64,000 nt of DNA, taken from Actinokineospora fastidiosa (GTDB lineage Bacteria; Actinomycetota; Actinomycetes; Mycobacteriales; Pseudonocardiaceae). Shown piece after piece: positions 62,258-64,000 of the stretch. Location of the stretch: contig NZ_BMRB01000004.1 of the NCBI RefSeq assembly GCF_014648415.1, positions 473,882 through 537,881 of the forward strand. The letters run 5' to 3'. Both the position numbers and the translations under genes were made by a program. The notes under the pieces are model-generated. The model made no database searches. It saw only the letters and a program-made list of their open reading frames with translations, and had not been told where the DNA came from. Positions within the stretch are counted from its first letter, which is position 1. Each line of letters starts with the position of its first letter.

Positions 62258-62341
62258 AGCGGGGATCGCCGATGGTATTTCGTTCCGCAATTGCGCGGCG
62301 AACGTCGACACCGCGGAATGGGCGTGGTTACCGTGCCGGAC

Positions 62342-63538
62342 ATGTCCCTGCTCCGCCGCGCACTCGTCGCCGCCGTCGCGGCCGCGACGACAGCAGTCCT
62401 GGTCTGGCCGATGGGCCAGGCGGCCGCAGCCGAGGTGCCGGTCGGCCCCGACGGCGACGCCTTCTACCTCGCCCCGAACCCGCTGCCGCCGGGCGCCGCG
62501 GGCGACCCGATCCACTACCGCGAGGTCAGCACGCCGATCGGCGGCCTGAGCGGCGCGAAGTCGTACCTGGTGCTGTACCGCTCGACCAACGCCACCGGGC
62601 GGCAGGTCGCGGTGTCCGGCACGGTGTTCGTGCCCAACCGCCCGGTCGGCGGCGTCCGCCCGATCGTCTCGCTCGCGCCCGGCACGCAGGGCCTGGGCGA
62701 CAACTGCGCGCCGTCCCGGGCGTTCCGGTCCGGGGTGGAGTACGAGCAGATGATGGTCAGCGAGCTGCTCGCCAAGGGCTGGGCGGTCGCGGTCACCGAC
62801 TACGAGGGCCTGGGCACGCCCGGCGACCACACCTATGTCGTCGGCCGCTCCGAGGGACCGGCCGTGCTCGACGCGGTCCGCGCCGCGACCCGCATCCCGG
62901 CGCTGGGCCTGGCCGCAGGCGGCGAGGTCGGCATCGCGGGCTACTCCCAGGGCGGCGGCGCGGCCGCGTGGGCGGCCCAGCTCGCCGATGACTACGCCCC
63001 CGAGCTGAACGTGGTCGGCGTCGCGGCGGGCGGCGTGCCCGCCGACCTGATCGAGGTGTCCAAGCAGCTCGACGGCGGCCTGGGCTTCGGCCTGATGCTG
63101 GCCGCCGCGGTCGGCATGAACGCCGCCTACCCGGAACTCGACCTGCCCGGCTACCTCAACGAGGCTGGCAAGCGCGAGTACGACGCCCGCCACGACAAGT
63201 GCGTGGCCCAGATGATGCTGTACGCGGGGAAGAAGATCACCGACTACACGACCAGCAACCCGCTGGACACTCCGCAGTGGAGGGCCCGCCTCAACGAGAA
63301 CAAGGCAGGCGCGGACGCCCCGGAGATGCCGATCTTCCTCTACCACGCCACGGGTGACCAGCTGGTGCCGTTCCCCCAGGCCAAGGCCCTGCGCCAGGCG
63401 TACTGCGGCGCGGGCGCACGGGTCCAGTGGCGCGAGTACTTCGGCGAACACCTGACGGTCTTCCTCGCGGGCCGCTCCGACGCCGTCCGCTTCCTGGAGG
63501 ACCGCTTCGCAGGCAAACCGGCCCCGTCGAACTGCTGA
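62342..63538 (+). CDS. Secretory lipase (LIP family), paralogue 2
   Basis: 398 aa; the ATG at 62342 starts the signal peptide (MSLLRRALVAAVAAATTAVLVWP...). Same fold as the enzyme at 12.6 kb: Ser202 in GYSQGGGAAAW, the shared AGGVPADLIEV block, acid in YHATGDQLVPF, and His in FGEHLTVF. Extracellular lipase or esterase. The two genes lie about 50 kb apart and differ in the cap region. Confidence 0.87.
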   Translation: MSLLRRALVAAVAAATTAVLVWPMGQAAAAEVPVGPDGDAFYLAPNPLPPGAAGDPIHYREVSTPIGGLSGAKSYLVLYRSTNATGRQVAVSGTVFVPNRPVGGVRPIVSLAPGTQGLGDNCAPSRAFRSGVEYEQMMVSELLAKGWAVAVTDYEGLGTPGDHTYVVGRSEGPAVLDAVRAATRIPALGLAAGGEVGIAGYSQGGGAAAWAAQLADDYAPELNVVGVAAGGVPADLIEVSKQLDGGLGFGLMLAAAVGMNAAYPELDLPGYLNEAGKREYDARHDKCVAQMMLYAGKKITDYTTSNPLDTPQWRARLNENKAGADAPEMPIFLYHATGDQLVPFPQAKALRQAYCGAGARVQWREYFGEHLTVFLAGRSDAVRFLEDRFAGKPAPSNC

Positions 63539-64000
63539 TGCCCACCCCCACGACGACCACCCCCTGCCGCGTCACCGGCGCGGCGGGGGTGGTCGCGTCG
63601 GCATGGCCCCGCCCGATCACGGCGGCCCTCGCAGACCTGCTCGCCCACCGCCACCACGCCCCCGCGAGCCCCACTCGGACGCCATCGGGACAGAACGAAC
63701 CGCGGTCCTCGAGCGGAGGGTTGCGCGAGAAAGGACGTCCCGGACCCTGCTTCGGCGACGGGCGCCGGGCCCGGTGCCTTCGCTCGCTGGGCGTCGGTCG
63801 ACTCAGGCTGGGGCTCGGTGCTGCGTTGCGGCCCTGGGACCGACGGGTGCGAACGCACGTGCGGCCGGGACGGGGAGTCGGCGCCGACTCAGCCCGGGAC
63901 GGCGGGGCACGCGACGTAGGGCGGCCGAGGTCGGGTGCTGGGCGGTGGGTCTGGAGCTTGCGGCGGCGAGGGGGATCGCGGTTGGGTTTCGCTGTCTGGT
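63539..64000. other. 3' end of window: terminator then no recognised gene
   Basis: After the lipase terminator (63554-63595) about 400 bases remain without a supported gene on either strand. Short ORFs have no recognisable motifs. Confidence 0.5.
63554..63595 (+). terminator. Hairpin terminator after lipase 2
   Basis: CGACCACCCCC (63554-63564) pairs with GGGGGTGGTCG (63585-63595), and GCCGCG (63566-63571) with CGCGGC (63579-63584), leaving one bulged T and a 7-base loop. Confidence 0.8.

Noticed and set aside
63340..63858. Minus-strand ORF at the right end
   Set aside because: It overlaps the lipase gene and its terminator and has no recognisable content.

Overview
This is high-GC actinobacterial DNA. 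Third codon positions are almost always G or C, GTG starts are common, and neighbouring genes often overlap by 4 bases (ATGA/GTGA). A ParC-type topoisomerase, a full mce operon, PucR-family regulators, DUF6801 secreted proteins and a LAxTG sorting signal together suggest a filamentous actinomycete, probably in the Pseudonocardiales (Actinokineospora/Saccharothrix/Actinosynnema-like). The genus is inference. No tRNA, rRNA, insertion sequence or CRISPR array was seen.

Layout. (1) 1-7371: the 3' part of a type II topoisomerase A subunit (parC) split by a full-length intein at the catalytic tyrosine; a small HTH/double zinc-finger gene that starts directly at a perfect palindrome; and a divergent TetR regulator / UvrA-like drug-resistance ATPase pair. 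(2) 7372-13880: secreted proteins (streptogrisin-type protease, sortase-anchored double-DUF6801 protein, secretory lipase) and a PucR-type regulator. (3) 14081-28999: a lipid/polyketide cluster. It has an SDR, a 2347-aa PUFA-synthase-like protein (two NMO-type ER domains, KS, AT, three tandem ACPs, KR), an AT-DH-PPTase protein, a free ACP, an alpha/beta hydrolase, a macrolide-type glycosyltransferase and an SRPBCC-acyl-CoA-ligase fusion, ending in a strong terminator. (4) 29292-41330: a DUF6801 secreted protein and a complete mce lipid-transport operon (ATPase, two YrbE permeases, six Mce proteins, two Mce-associated proteins).

(5) 41974-55468: a pectin/galacturonate regulon. It has a secreted CBM2 pectate lyase, a LacI repressor, and the oxidative uronate pathway: uronate dehydrogenase, enolase-superfamily sugar-acid dehydratase, KdgD and 2-oxoglutarate semialdehyde dehydrogenase. 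It also has a sugar ABC importer without its own ATPase, two Gfo/Idh/MocA oxidoreductases and a DUF6807 protein. At least four, probably five, AAGCGCTT-type operators lie before the lyase and in the divergent promoter at 53.5 kb. (6) 55541-64000: a guanidine-III riboswitch controlling a Gdx/SugE guanidinium exporter, two tandem PucR-type regulators, a small lipoprotein, a universal stress protein, a DrrAB-like ABC exporter and a second secretory lipase.

How the parts may work together. The lipid synthase cluster should make and glycosylate a polyketide-type lipid, and the mce system beside it moves lipids across the envelope; a link between them is only an inference from position. An imperfect inverted repeat, TTGTSM-N5-KSACAA, recurs upstream of all three PucR genes and several secreted-protein genes and may define a small regulon.
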